Both the position numbers and the translations under genes were made by a program. DNA of 64,000 nucleotides, from contig NZ_JACXXO010000002.1 in assembly GCF_017980685.1 (NCBI RefSeq), positions 248,001 to 312,000 on the forward strand. Direction: 5' to 3'. The stretch's first letter is position 1. Each line of letters starts with the position of its first letter. The notes beneath the pieces are model-generated. The model searched no databases and had not been told where the DNA came from. It saw nothing but the letters and a program-made list of their open reading frames with translations. The DNA comes from Pseudomonas iridis (GTDB lineage: Bacteria; Pseudomonadota; Gammaproteobacteria; Pseudomonadales; Pseudomonadaceae). This document shows, piece after piece, positions 1 to 8,489 of this stretch.

Positions 1-129
1 CTGGTGGGGATTCAGACCCTCAACGTCGGGCGCGGGCTTGAGGCCGGTCTGGCGATCGTGATTCTCGCAGTGGTCATCGACCGCATTACTCAGGCATACG
101 GTCGGCCACGGCATGAGGTGAGCAAATGA
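1..129 (+). CDS. hutW: ABC transporter permease, C-terminal end (probable HutW)
   Basis: Frame 1 is open from the window edge to a TGA at 127-129 and gives 42 residues, with a hydrophobic stretch (GLAIVILAVVIDRITQAYG) typical of the last membrane helix of ProW-type permeases. The stop overlaps the ATG of the next gene (ATGA), so the two are translationally coupled. The partner ATPase is of the glycine betaine/proline class and lies in a hut operon, where HutXWV is the known histidine ABC importer of pseudomonads and rhizobia. The permease identity is therefore mainly inferred from context, because the body of the gene lies outside the window. Confidence 0.75.
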   Translation: MVGIQTLNVGRGLEAGLAIVILAVVIDRITQAYGRPRHEVSK

Positions 130-956
130 GCAACGCAACCGTGAGCAAGATCGAAGTCAAAAACGTCTTCAAGTTTTTCGGCAACCGCGCCAAGGACGCC
201 TTGGCCATGGTGGGCCAGGGCAAGACCAAGGATCAGGTGCTGAACGAAACCGGCTGCGTGGTCGGAGTCAACGACCTGTCGCTGAGCATCGGCACCGGCG
301 AGATTTTCGTGATCATGGGCCTGTCCGGCTCCGGCAAATCGACGCTGGTGCGCCACTTCAATCGCCTGATCGACCCGACCAGTGGCGCGATCCTGGTGGA
401 CGGCGTGGACATCCTGCAATACGACATGGAAGCCCTGCGCGAATTTCGCCGGCACAAGATCAGCATGGTCTTCCAGAGCTTCGGCCTGTTGCCGCACAAG
501 AGCGTGCTCGACAACGTCGCCTACGGCCTGAAAGTGCGCGGCGAGAGCAAGCAACTGTGCGCCGAGCGGGCGCAGCACTGGATCAACACCGTGGGCCTCA
601 AAGGCTACGAAAACAAATACCCGCATCAGCTCTCCGGCGGCATGCGTCAGCGTGTGGGCCTGGCCCGCGCCTTGGCGGCGGACACCGACATCATCCTGAT
701 GGACGAAGCGTTCAGCGCGCTGGATCCGCTGATCCGCGCCGAGATGCAGGACCAGTTGCTGGAACTGCAAAAGACCCTGCACAAGACCATCGTCTTCATC
801 ACCCACGACCTCGACGAGGCGGTACGTATCGGCAATCGCATTGCGATCCTCAAGGACGGCAAGCTGATTCAGGTTGGTACGCCGCGAGAGATCCTGCATT
901 CGCCGGCGGATGAATATGTTGACCGGTTCGTGCAGCGGCGGGCTGCGGTGGTCTGA
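126..956 (+). CDS. hutV: Histidine/betaine-class ABC transporter ATP-binding protein HutV
   Basis: A 276-residue cytoplasmic ATPase that powers uptake through the preceding permease. Visible motifs are Walker A GLSGSGKST near residue 65, the signature LSGGMRQRVGLARALA near 168, and Walker B IILMDEAFSALDP near 189, followed by the switch histidine in FITHDLDEA. The N-terminal region (VFKFFGNRAKDALAMVGQGKTK) matches the ProV/OpuAA/ChoV family. The protein lacks the C-terminal CBS pair of E. coli ProV, which fits the short HutV/ChoV type. Position directly upstream of hutH genes points to import of histidine, but this ABC class also handles betaines and proline, so the substrate range is open. 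Confidence 0.85.
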   Translation: MSNATVSKIEVKNVFKFFGNRAKDALAMVGQGKTKDQVLNETGCVVGVNDLSLSIGTGEIFVIMGLSGSGKSTLVRHFNRLIDPTSGAILVDGVDILQYDMEALREFRRHKISMVFQSFGLLPHKSVLDNVAYGLKVRGESKQLCAERAQHWINTVGLKGYENKYPHQLSGGMRQRVGLARALAADTDIILMDEAFSALDPLIRAEMQDQLLELQKTLHKTIVFITHDLDEAVRIGNRIAILKDGKLIQVGTPREILHSPADEYVDRFVQRRAAVV

Positions 957-986
957 TCTGGGTTTTGCAGTGCAATTACTGGCCTC

Positions 987-1167
987 ATCGCTGGCAAGCC
1001 AGCTCCCACAGGGAATGTGTGAACCCTGAGGACTCTATAGGGGCTGGCAGACCCAGGTCTTACAAAGATTGTGTGAACACTGGGGGCTCTGTGGGGGCTG
1101 GCAGGCCCAGTTCCTACAGAGATTGTGTGAACACTGGAGATCCTGTGGGAGCTGGCTTGCCAGCGAT
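987..1167. repeat. REPIN (GTGGGAGCTGGC family) enclosing three 54-bp tandem units
   Basis: Two inverted 24-bp palindromic ends (987-1010 and 1144-1167, core GTGGGAGCTGGCTTGCCAGC) bracket about 130 bp. Inside, a unit beginning GTGTGAA starts at 1017, 1071 and 1125, a period of exactly 54 bp. Each unit contains a decayed GGGGCTGGCAG...CCTACA palindrome, so the array looks like internally amplified REP sequence. The period is 18 codons, which is why long spurious reading frames cross it on both strands. It fills most of the 253-bp gap between hutV and the first hutH. A Shine-Dalgarno TTGAGG for hutH1 follows at 1198-1203. Confidence 0.85.
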
Positions 1168-1209
1168 AGGGCCAGTGAAGCTGCATCAATATTACGGTTG
1201 AGGTTAAAG

Positions 1210-2733
1210 ATGTCCCAGGCTGAAAAAGTCGTGATCACTGGCGCCCACCTGCGCTGGCAAGACGTAGTCGCCGTCGCCCGTCACGGCGCGCCGCTCGAAC
1301 TGTCGAGCGACACGTGGGCGCGCATTGAAAACGCGCAAGGCATCGTCCAGCGCATTGTTGCCAGCGGCGAGCGCGCTTATGGCGTCAACACCGGCCTGGG
1401 CGGGCTCTCCAACGTCTCGCTGAAAGACGAACAGCTCAGCCAGTTGTCACGCAACACTTTGCTCAGCCATGCCTGCGGCGTCGGCCCGGTGCTGGCTGAC
1501 GAACAAACCCGCGCGATCATCTGTGCCGCGATCCACAACTACAGCCACGGCAAATCCGGCATCCATCGCCAGGTGGTCGAAGCGCTGCTGGCGTTGCTCA
1601 ATCGCGGCATCACGCCGCAGGTGCCGTCGCAAGGCTCGGTGGGTTATCTGACCCACATGGCGCACATCGGCATCGCGCTGCTGGGCGTCGGTAACGTCAG
1701 CTATCGCGGGCAAATCACCTCTGCTCAACAAGCGCTGGCCGAAGAGGGCCTGCAACCGGTGCAACTCGGCGCGAAGGACGGTTTGTGTCTGGTCAACGGC
1801 ACGCCGTGCATGACTGGCCTCAGCTGCCTGGCCATCGCCGACGCCACGCGTCTGCTGCAATGGGCCGACGTGATCGGCGCCATGAGTTTCGAAGCGCAGC
1901 GCGGGCAGATCGCCGCGTTCGATGCCGAGATCATTGCGCTGAAACCGCATCCGGGGATGCAGCAGGTTGGCGTCAATCTGCGTGCATTGCTCGACGGCAG
2001 TGAAGTGATCGCATCGAGCAAAGGCATTCGCACTCAGGACGCGCTGAGCATCCGTTCGATTCCGCAGGTGCACGGCGCCGCGCGCGATCAACTGGAGCAT
2101 GCGATCAAACAGATCGAAAGTGAACTCAATGGCTGCACCGATAACCCGCTGCTGCTGGGCACACCGGACGAATTCCGCGTCATGTCGCAAGCCAACCCGC
2201 ACGGTCAGTCGGTGGCAATGGCGGCAGATCTGCTGGCGATTGCCATGGCGGAAATCGGCTCGATTGCCGAGCGTCGTCTCGATCGCCTGGTGAATCCTCA
2301 CGTCAGCGGTCTGCCGGCATTTCTGGTGGCCAATCCGGGGGTTAACTCCGGGATGATGATCGTGCAATACGTCGCCGCGTCGCTGTGTGCGGAAAACCGC
2401 CAATTGGCACAACCGGCGGTGCTCGACAACTACATCACTTCAGGTTTGCAGGAAGACCACTTGAGCATGGGCACCAACGCCGCGCTCAAACTGCATCGCG
2501 CCCTGGAAAACTGCACGCAGATCCTCGCCATCGAATATCTGCTGGCAGCGCAGGCGTTTGAATTCCTCAAGGAACAACGTTTCGGCGCGGGCACCGATGT
2601 TGCGTGGCGACTGCTGCGCGAAAAGGTCCCGGCTTATGATCAGGATCGCTGGCTGGCGCCGGATATCGCCGCCGCCGCGAGTGTTCTGAAAGACTCGAAT
2701 TTGCTGCACCGCGTATTACCGAATCTGCACTGA
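1210..2733 (+). CDS. hutH1: Histidase-family lyase lacking the MIO triad (HutH1)
   Basis: A 507-residue homologue of histidine ammonia-lyase. The ATG at 1210 follows TTGAGG with a 6-base gap; longer frames run into repeat DNA. Family landmarks are kept: YGVNTGLGG (Tyr57), LLSHACGVG (His87), LVNGTPCMTG (Asn), Gln276, Arg282 and QEDHLSMG (Glu415). The cofactor segment is not kept. Where the next gene reads [15 protein letters not shown], this one reads GSVGYLTHMAHIG (residues 142-154), exactly three residues shorter, so the Ala-Ser-Gly that cyclises to MIO is absent. The active-site Tyr281 of the neighbour is Leu279 here. It should therefore not be an ordinary histidase. It could be a lyase with a better leaving group, such as a trimethylammonium (ergothionase-like), or a non-catalytic subunit. 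I recall that this paralogue is dispensable for histidine growth in P. fluorescens. Confidence 0.85.
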   Translation: MSQAEKVVITGAHLRWQDVVAVARHGAPLELSSDTWARIENAQGIVQRIVASGERAYGVNTGLGGLSNVSLKDEQLSQLSRNTLLSHACGVGPVLADEQTRAIICAAIHNYSHGKSGIHRQVVEALLALLNRGITPQVPSQGSVGYLTHMAHIGIALLGVGNVSYRGQITSAQQALAEEGLQPVQLGAKDGLCLVNGTPCMTGLSCLAIADATRLLQWADVIGAMSFEAQRGQIAAFDAEIIALKPHPGMQQVGVNLRALLDGSEVIASSKGIRTQDALSIRSIPQVHGAARDQLEHAIKQIESELNGCTDNPLLLGTPDEFRVMSQANPHGQSVAMAADLLAIAMAEIGSIAERRLDRLVNPHVSGLPAFLVANPGVNSGMMIVQYVAASLCAENRQLAQPAVLDNYITSGLQEDHLSMGTNAALKLHRALENCTQILAIEYLLAAQAFEFLKEQRFGAGTDVAWRLLREKVPAYDQDRWLAPDIAAAASVLKDSNLLHRVLPNLH

Positions 2734-2850
2734 AAATCTATCTACGCCAGCGTGCCAAGGCGCGGCTCCCCAAAAGGGCAGACGCGACGGACAACGGACA
2801 TCTCCGGAGCGTCTGGCGAGTTAACAATAAACTCTCAAAAGGAGCACAAA

Positions 2851-4383
2851 ATGACTGCGCTGAACCTGATTCCCGGCCAACTGAGCCTGGCCCAACTGCG
2901 TGACGTGTATCAGAACCCGATCAAGCTGACCCTCGACGACAGCGCCTCGCAACAGATTGAAGCCAGCGTCGCCTGCGTCGAGCAGATCCTCGCCGAAAAT
3001 CGTACCGCCTACGGCATCAATACCGGTTTCGGCCTGCTGGCCTCGACCCGCATCGCCAGCGAAGACCTGGAAAACCTCCAGCGCTCGCTGGTGTTGTCCC
3101 ACGCTGCCGGCGTCGGCGCGCCGATCAGCGATGCGCTGGTGCGGTTGGTAATGGTGCTCAAGGTCAACAGCCTCAGCCGTGGTTTTTCCGGCATCCGTCG
3201 CGTTGTGATCGATGCGCTCATTGCACTGATCAATGCCGAGGTCTATCCGCACATTCCGTTGAAAGGTTCGGTCGGTGCTTCCGGCGACCTGGCTCCTTTG
3301 GCGCACATGTCGCTGGTGCTGCTTGGCGAAGGCAAGGCGCGTTACAAGGGCGAGTGGATGGAAGCGACCGAAGCGCTGAAAGTCGCCGGCCTGACGCCGC
3401 TGACGCTGGCGGCGAAGGAAGGTCTGGCGTTGCTCAACGGTACTCAGGTTTCTACTGCTTTTGCGTTGCGTGGTCTGTTTGAAGGTGAGGATTTGTTTGC
3501 GGGCGCCATCGCGCTGGGCGGTCTGACGGTTGAAGCGGTGCTCGGTTCGCGCTCGCCGTTCGATGCGCGCATCCACGCGGCTCGCGGGCAGAAAGGCCAG
3601 ATCGATGCGGCCGCTGCTTACCGCGATTTGCTGGGTGAGCGCAGCGAAGTTTCCGACTCGCACCAGAACTGCGACAAGGTCCAGGATCCGTACTCCCTGC
3701 GCTGCCAGCCGCAAGTCATGGGCGCCTGCCTGACCCAGTTCCGCCAGGCTGCTGAAGTGCTGGCGATTGAAGCCAACGCCGTCTCCGATAATCCGCTGGT
3801 GTTTGCCGCTGAAGGCGATGTGATTTCCGGCGGTAACTTCCACGCCGAACCCGTGGCCATGGCCGCTGACAACATGGCGCTGGCGATCGCTGAAATCGGC
3901 TCACTGAGCGAACGCCGCATCTCGCTGATGATGGACAAGCACATGTCGCAACTGCCGCCGTTTCTCGTGGCCAATGGCGGAGTGAACTCTGGTTTCATGA
4001 TCGCTCAGGTGACGGCGGCCGCACTGGCCAGTGAGAACAAGGCGTTGTCCCACCCGCATTCGGTGGACAGCCTGCCAACTTCAGCCAACCAGGAAGACCA
4101 CGTTTCAATGGCTCCAGCGGCCGGCAAGCGTCTGTGGGAAATGGCCGAGAACACTCGCGGGATTCTCGCCGTGGAATGGTTGGCGGCGGTGCAGGGGCTG
4201 GATTTGCGCAATGGCCTGAAGACCTCGGCGAAGCTGGAACAGGCTCGGGCCATTCTGCGCAAGGAAGTGCCGTTTTACGAGAAAGACCGCTTCTTTGCGC
4301 CGGACATCAATGCGGCGACTGAGCTGCTGGCTTCGCGGTGTTTGAACGAGCTGGTGCCGGCGAAATTGCTGCCTAGCCTTTGA
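2851..4383 (+). CDS. hutH: Histidine ammonia-lyase (histidase)
   Basis: A 510-residue enzyme, the canonical Pseudomonas length, that converts L-histidine to urocanate and ammonia, the first step of the Hut pathway. The MIO-forming triad is Ala143-Ser144-Gly145 within [15 protein letters not shown]. Other catalytic residues are visible: Tyr54 (AYGINTGFG), His84 (LSHAAGVG), Asn in LLNGTQ, Gln278-Tyr281-Arg284 in QDPYSLR, and Glu415 in QEDHVSM. The start is the ATG at 2851, preceded by AAAAGGAG at 2837-2844; an upstream in-frame extension has no such signal. The 117-bp gap to hutH1 holds no gene or repeat that I recognise. It is probably co-transcribed with hutH1, though a REPIN separates it from hutI. 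Confidence 0.96.
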   Translation: MTALNLIPGQLSLAQLRDVYQNPIKLTLDDSASQQIEASVACVEQILAENRTAYGINTGFGLLASTRIASEDLENLQRSLVLSHAAGVGAPISDALVRLVMVLKVNSLSRGFSGIRRVVIDALIALINAEVYPHIPLKGSVGASGDLAPLAHMSLVLLGEGKARYKGEWMEATEALKVAGLTPLTLAAKEGLALLNGTQVSTAFALRGLFEGEDLFAGAIALGGLTVEAVLGSRSPFDARIHAARGQKGQIDAAAAYRDLLGERSEVSDSHQNCDKVQDPYSLRCQPQVMGACLTQFRQAAEVLAIEANAVSDNPLVFAAEGDVISGGNFHAEPVAMAADNMALAIAEIGSLSERRISLMMDKHMSQLPPFLVANGGVNSGFMIAQVTAAALASENKALSHPHSVDSLPTSANQEDHVSMAPAAGKRLWEMAENTRGILAVEWLAAVQGLDLRNGLKTSAKLEQARAILRKEVPFYEKDRFFAPDINAATELLASRCLNELVPAKLLPSL

Positions 4384-4390
4384 TGACCTC

Positions 4391-4455
4391 TTCGCGAGCA
4401 GGCTCGCTCCCACAGTCGGAATGCGTACCCCTGTGGGAGCGAGCCTGCTCGCGAA
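4391..4455. repeat. REPIN, GTGGGAGCGAGCC family, 65-bp form
   Basis: Two inverted copies of the palindrome GTGGGAGCGAGCCTGCTCGC with flanks (4391-4414 and 4432-4455), separated by 17 bp, in the gap between hutH and hutI. Transcribed, it would fold into a long hairpin that could change mRNA stability between the two hut genes. Confidence 0.9.
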
Positions 4456-4485
4456 ATCGATTTTGAATACTGTGGAGACTAAGGG

Positions 4486-5691
4486 ATGAAAACCCTCTGG
4501 CAACACTGCCACGTCGCAACCATGGCGCAGGGCGTCTACTCGATCATCGAGGATGCCGCCATCGTGACGTCCGGTGCGCTCATCGAGTGGATCGGCCCGC
4601 GTAATCAATTGCCCTCTGGAGACTACCCGGCGGTCAATGATCTGCAAGGTGCGTGGGTCACGCCCGGCCTGATCGATTGCCACACCCACACCGTGTTCGG
4701 TGGCAATCGCAGCGGCGAGTTCGAGAAACGTCTGCAAGGCGTCAGCTACGCCGAGATCGCAGCGGCCGGTGGCGGCATCGCCAGCACCGTGCGCGCCACG
4801 CGTGAAGCGTCGGAAGATGAGCTGTTCGCCAGCGCCGCCAAACGCCTGAAAAGCCTGATGCGCGACGGCGTGACCACGGTAGAGATGAAGTCCGGCTATG
4901 GTCTCGATCTGGCCAACGAACGCAAGATCCTGCGGGTCATCCGTCGTCTGGCAAAAGAGCTGCCGATCAGCGTGCGCAGCACCTGCCTGGCCGCTCACGC
5001 GTTGCCGCCGGAGTACAAGGATCGCGCCGACGATTACATCGATCACATTTGCACCGACATGCTGCCTGCGCTGGCCGCCGAAGGTCTGGTCGATGCGGTG
5101 GACGCGTTCTGCGAATACCTGGCGTTCTCGCCGGAGCAGGTCGAGCGCGTTTTCATCGCCGCGCAAACACTCGGTCTGCCGGTGAAGTTGCACGCCGAGC
5201 AATTGTCGTCGCTGCACGGCTCCAGCCTCGCCGCGCGTTATAAGGCGTTGTCCGCCGATCACCTGGAGTTCATGGACGAAGCCGATGCCATCGCCATGGC
5301 CGCGTCCGACACCGTCGCGGTGCTGCTGCCGGGCGCGTTCTACTTCCTGCGCGAAACCCAGTTGCCGCCGATGGACGCCTTGCGCAAACACAAGGTGAAA
5401 ATCGCCATCGCCAGCGACCTCAATCCGGGCACCTCGCCTGCGTTGTCGCTGCGTTTGATGTTGAACATGGCCTGCACCTGTTTCCGCATGACCCCGGAAG
5501 AGGCTTTGGCTGGTGCGACTATTCATGCCGCGCAAGCGCTGGGCATGGCCGCCACCCACGGCTCGCTGGAAGTTGGCAAGGTCGCGGATTTCGTCGCCTG
5601 GCAGATCGATCGCCCGGCGGATCTGGCGTATTGGCTCGGTGGCGATCTGGACAAACGCGTCGTGCGTCACGGCGTTGAATCAAGTCTGTAG
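4486..5691 (+). CDS. hutI: Imidazolonepropionase
   Basis: A 401-residue amidohydrolase-superfamily enzyme that hydrolyses 4-imidazolone-5-propanoate to N-formimino-glutamate, the third Hut step. Metal-binding and catalytic signatures are seen in order: [19 protein letters not shown] (about residues 63-81), [48 protein letters not shown] and [11 protein letters not shown]. The N-terminus starts directly with the beta-sandwich ([13 protein letters not shown]), and length matches the family. An SD-like GGAGAC lies upstream of the ATG. HutG follows after 10 bp. The urocanase gene hutU, needed between HutH and HutI, is not in this window. Confidence 0.96.
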   Translation: MKTLWQHCHVATMAQGVYSIIEDAAIVTSGALIEWIGPRNQLPSGDYPAVNDLQGAWVTPGLIDCHTHTVFGGNRSGEFEKRLQGVSYAEIAAAGGGIASTVRATREASEDELFASAAKRLKSLMRDGVTTVEMKSGYGLDLANERKILRVIRRLAKELPISVRSTCLAAHALPPEYKDRADDYIDHICTDMLPALAAEGLVDAVDAFCEYLAFSPEQVERVFIAAQTLGLPVKLHAEQLSSLHGSSLAARYKALSADHLEFMDEADAIAMAASDTVAVLLPGAFYFLRETQLPPMDALRKHKVKIAIASDLNPGTSPALSLRLMLNMACTCFRMTPEEALAGATIHAAQALGMAATHGSLEVGKVADFVAWQIDRPADLAYWLGGDLDKRVVRHGVESSL

Positions 5692-5701
5692 GAGAGCGGT
5701 T

Positions 5702-6505
5702 GTGGATAAGGTTCTGAATTTCAAACAAGGTCGCGTGCCGCTGCTGATCAGCATGCCCCATGCCGGTATACGTCTGACCCCGGTGGTCGAGGCCGGCCTG
5801 ATCGGCGACGCGCAAAGCCTGCCGGACACTGACTGGCATATTCCGCAACTGTACGACTTTGCCGAAGCGCTGGGCGCCAGCACCCTGGCGGCCGAGTATT
5901 CGCGCTTCGTCATCGACCTGAACCGGCCGTCCGACGACAAACCGTTGTACGCCGGGGCCACCACCGGCCTGTATCCGGCAACGCTGTTTGATGGCATCCC
6001 GTTGTTCAAGGAAGGGCTGGAGCCGTCGAAAGAAGAGCGCGCGACGTATCTGGAGCAAATCTGGACGCCGTATCACCGCACTTTGCAGCAAGAGCTGGCA
6101 CGGCTGAAGGCCGAGTTCGGCTATGCGCTGCTGTTTGATGCGCACTCGATTCGTTCGATCATCCCGCACCTGTTTGACGGCAAGCTGCCGGACTTCAACC
6201 TCGGCACCTTCAACGGCGCCAGTTGCGATCCGCAGCTGGCGACTCAACTGGAGGCGATCTGCGCGCGCCACAGCGACTACAGCCATGTGCTGAACGGGCG
6301 CTTCAAGGGCGGCCACATCACCCGTCATTACGGCAACCCGGCCGAAAATATTCACGCGGTGCAACTGGAACTGGGGCAGTGCACCTACATGGAAGAATTC
6401 GAACCGTTCCGCTACCGCGCCGATCTGGCCGAGCCGACGCAGGTGGTGCTCAAGGAATTGCTGCAGGGCTTGCTGAAGTGGGGCGAATCCCGCTACCGCA
6501 CGTAA
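5702..6505 (+). CDS. hutG: N-formylglutamate amidohydrolase
   Basis: A 267-residue metal-dependent hydrolase that releases formate from N-formyl-L-glutamate, the last step of the five-step Hut route used by pseudomonads. Family segments visible are LISMPHAG near the N-terminus, DTDWHIPQLY, FVIDLNRPSDD, LLFDAHSIRS and GGHITRHYGNP...VQLELGQ. The start chosen is GTG at 5702, with GGAGAG at 5691-5696 overlapping the hutI stop; the longer in-frame ORF reads back through hutI and is not credible. Finding HutG rather than HutE implies that the deiminase HutF is encoded elsewhere in the operon. Confidence 0.94.
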   Translation: MDKVLNFKQGRVPLLISMPHAGIRLTPVVEAGLIGDAQSLPDTDWHIPQLYDFAEALGASTLAAEYSRFVIDLNRPSDDKPLYAGATTGLYPATLFDGIPLFKEGLEPSKEERATYLEQIWTPYHRTLQQELARLKAEFGYALLFDAHSIRSIIPHLFDGKLPDFNLGTFNGASCDPQLATQLEAICARHSDYSHVLNGRFKGGHITRHYGNPAENIHAVQLELGQCTYMEEFEPFRYRADLAEPTQVVLKELLQGLLKWGESRYRT

Positions 6506-6518
6506 TCACACAATTTGT

Positions 6519-6608
6519 TGTGGGAGCGAGCCTGCTCGCGAAGGCGGCCGGTCAGGCAACATCTATGTTGCATGACCCACAACTTTCGCGAGCAGGCTCG
6601 CTCCCACA
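6519..6608. repeat. REPIN, GTGGGAGCGAGCC family, 90-bp form
   Basis: Inverted palindromes at 6519-6542 and 6585-6608, 42 bp apart, directly after hutG. The rest of the hutG-pip gap (6609-6763) contains no gene; I see no convincing promoter there beyond AT-rich sequence near 6690-6720. Confidence 0.9.
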
Positions 6609-6763
6609 GGTTTTCTGTGTGGCTCAAAACCGCTTTGGTTTATGGCTGACAAGCGGCGACAGCGCACAGGCATGCTCATTGACGTAAATCGGGTTTATGA
6701 TGCCAAACGGCAGAATAATAGAAGTCCCCCCAGGGATGACCTCGACCCCTTACGGAGCGCGCA

Positions 6764-7735
6764 ATGCAGACTTTGTTTCCGCAGATCAAACCTCACGCCC
6801 GGCACGATCTGGCTGTCGATGACACCCATACGCTGTACGTCGACGAAAGCGGCTCACCGGAAGGCTTGCCGGTCGTGTTCATCCATGGTGGTCCGGGCGC
6901 CGGTTGCGACGCCCAGAGCCGTCGCTATTTCGATCCGAATATTTACCGCATTGTCACCTTCGACCAGCGTGGCTGCGGACGCTCGACCCCACACGCCAGC
7001 CTCGAAAACAACACCACCTGGGATCTGGTCGCCGATCTTGAGCGCATCCGCAAGCACCTGGGCATCGACAAATGGGTGCTGTTCGGCGGTTCGTGGGGTT
7101 CGACCCTGGCGCTGGCCTACGCGCAAACCCACCCGGAGCGTGTTCACGGTCTGATCCTGCGTGGGATCTTTCTTTGCCGTCCGCAGGAAATCGAGTGGTT
7201 CTATCAGGCCGGCGCCAGCCGCCTGTTCCCCGATTACTGGCAGGACTACATCGCGCCTATCCCACTGGACGAGCGCGATGACTTGCTCAGCGCCTTCCAC
7301 AAACGCCTGACCGGTAACGACCAGATCGCCCAGATGCATGCAGCCAAGGCCTGGTCGACCTGGGAAGGGCGCACCGCGACGCTGCGGCCGAATCCTCTGG
7401 TGGTCGATCGCTTTTCCGAGCCGCAGCGTGCGCTGTCGATTGCGCGCATCGAATGTCACTACTTCACCAACAACGCTTTCCTTGAACCGAACCAGTTGAT
7501 TCGTGACATGGGCAAGATCGCTCATCTGCCGGGCGTGATCATCCACGGTCGCTACGACGTGATCTGCCCGCTCGACAACGCCTGGGAATTACACCAGGCC
7601 TGGCCGAACAGTGAGTTGCAGGTGATCCGCGACGCCGGCCACGCCGCATCCGAACCGGGCATTACTGATGCGCTGGTGCGCGCGGCGGGCAATATGGCGC
7701 GTCGTCTGCTCGATCTGCCGCCCGAAGAAGCATGA
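6764..7735 (+). CDS. pip: Proline iminopeptidase
   Basis: A 323-residue alpha/beta-hydrolase of peptidase family S33 that removes N-terminal proline from peptides in the cytoplasm. Motifs: HGGPGAGCD oxyanion loop near residue 41, [11 protein letters not shown], nucleophile elbow [14 protein letters not shown] (Ser about 111), the acid in [10 protein letters not shown], and the catalytic His in [10 protein letters not shown]. The GGAG at 6754-6757 sits 6 bases before the ATG. Its stop overlaps the start of dtd (ATGA), so the two are translationally coupled. Confidence 0.95.
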   Translation: MQTLFPQIKPHARHDLAVDDTHTLYVDESGSPEGLPVVFIHGGPGAGCDAQSRRYFDPNIYRIVTFDQRGCGRSTPHASLENNTTWDLVADLERIRKHLGIDKWVLFGGSWGSTLALAYAQTHPERVHGLILRGIFLCRPQEIEWFYQAGASRLFPDYWQDYIAPIPLDERDDLLSAFHKRLTGNDQIAQMHAAKAWSTWEGRTATLRPNPLVVDRFSEPQRALSIARIECHYFTNNAFLEPNQLIRDMGKIAHLPGVIIHGRYDVICPLDNAWELHQAWPNSELQVIRDAGHAASEPGITDALVRAAGNMARRLLDLPPEEA

Positions 7736-8169
7736 AGGGGCTTTTACAGCGCGTACGCGGTGCGCGAGTGGAAGTGGCGGGCGAGGTGGTTGGCGCGGTC
7801 GATCAAGGCTTGTTGGTGCTGGTGGCGGTAGAACCCGACGACACGCGTGCCAGCGCCGACAAACTTCTGCATAAGCTGCTTAACTATCGGGTATTCAGCG
7901 ACGCCGAGGGCAAGATGAACTTGTCTCTCGCCGATGTTGGCGGTGGGTTGCTGCTGGTCTCTCAGTTCACCCTGGCTGCCGACACAAAAAGCGGGTTGCG
8001 CCCGAGTTTTTCGACCGCTGCACCTCCGGCCCTTGGCGAAGAATTGTTCGACTATCTATTAGGCAAAGCGAAACTGATGCATGGCACTGTGGCATCAGGT
8101 AGATTCGGCGCAGATATGCAGGTGCATCTGGTCAATGATGGCCCGGTAACCTTCCTGTTACAGACCTGA
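7732..8169 (+). CDS. dtd: D-aminoacyl-tRNA deacylase
   Basis: A 145-residue editing enzyme that hydrolyses D-amino acids (and glycine mischarged on tRNA-Ala) from tRNA. The two family signatures that pair across the dimer, SQFTLAAD and NDGPVTFLL, are present, as is the [16 protein letters not shown]-terminus. Length equals the family norm. The 4-base overlap with pip defines the start. Confidence 0.95.
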   Translation: MKGLLQRVRGARVEVAGEVVGAVDQGLLVLVAVEPDDTRASADKLLHKLLNYRVFSDAEGKMNLSLADVGGGLLLVSQFTLAADTKSGLRPSFSTAAPPALGEELFDYLLGKAKLMHGTVASGRFGADMQVHLVNDGPVTFLLQT

Positions 8170-8489
8170 AAGCGCTTGAAACATCTTTTAAAGGCATTTC
8201 GACTGAAAACAGGCATTTTTCGCGATAAATACTTTGTTACCCCTGATGCGTTGTCATGCGGGCTACTAGATAATCGCGCGCTACGGGGATCGGCGTTCGT
8301 TGGTCCGTTTTGACTTAGGTAGAGACTTGTCCGGATCCGATTGGGGAATCATTTTGCCCTAGCGGAGTCGGAACAATGCTCGCCAACTTGGCAAGAGTGT
8401 GCTGGAAGGTCGGCTTTTCGAAGCCCAAAACCCCACAGGCACCTCATCTGGCCGTTGGTTTATTGATCTGTTTTCGGCGAGGGTTGCTC
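8170..8489. other. 320-bp gene-free leader upstream of mdoG
   Basis: No gene or REP palindrome is recognised. The stretch is less GC-rich than its neighbours around 8170-8270 and probably carries the mdoGH promoter. An in-frame upstream ATG at 8376 would extend MdoG by 38 residues, but the SD at 8479-8483 favours the GTG at 8490. I could not find a clean sigma-70 or AlgU-type promoter by eye. Confidence 0.5.

Noticed and set aside
965..1201. A 78-codon reading frame with an 18-residue repeat (CVNTGGSVGAGRPSSYRD-like)
   Set aside because: It is the translation of the 54-bp tandem REP units (54 is a multiple of three); the opposite strand is open too, there is no ribosome site, and similar REP-derived peptides occur at other REPINs.
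1069..1209. N-terminal extension of hutH1 by 47 codons
   Set aside because: It would translate the REP repeat array; the ATG at 1210 has a well-spaced Shine-Dalgarno sequence and matches the family start.
1210..2733. hutH1 MIO loss as a sequencing error
   Set aside because: The difference is an in-frame 9-base deletion together with several substitutions around it (DLAPL to YLTHM), which random base-calling errors would not create.
4105..5670. A 521-codon minus-strand frame opposite hutH/hutI
   Set aside because: Shadow frame across two well-defined genes, with no start signal and no family motif.
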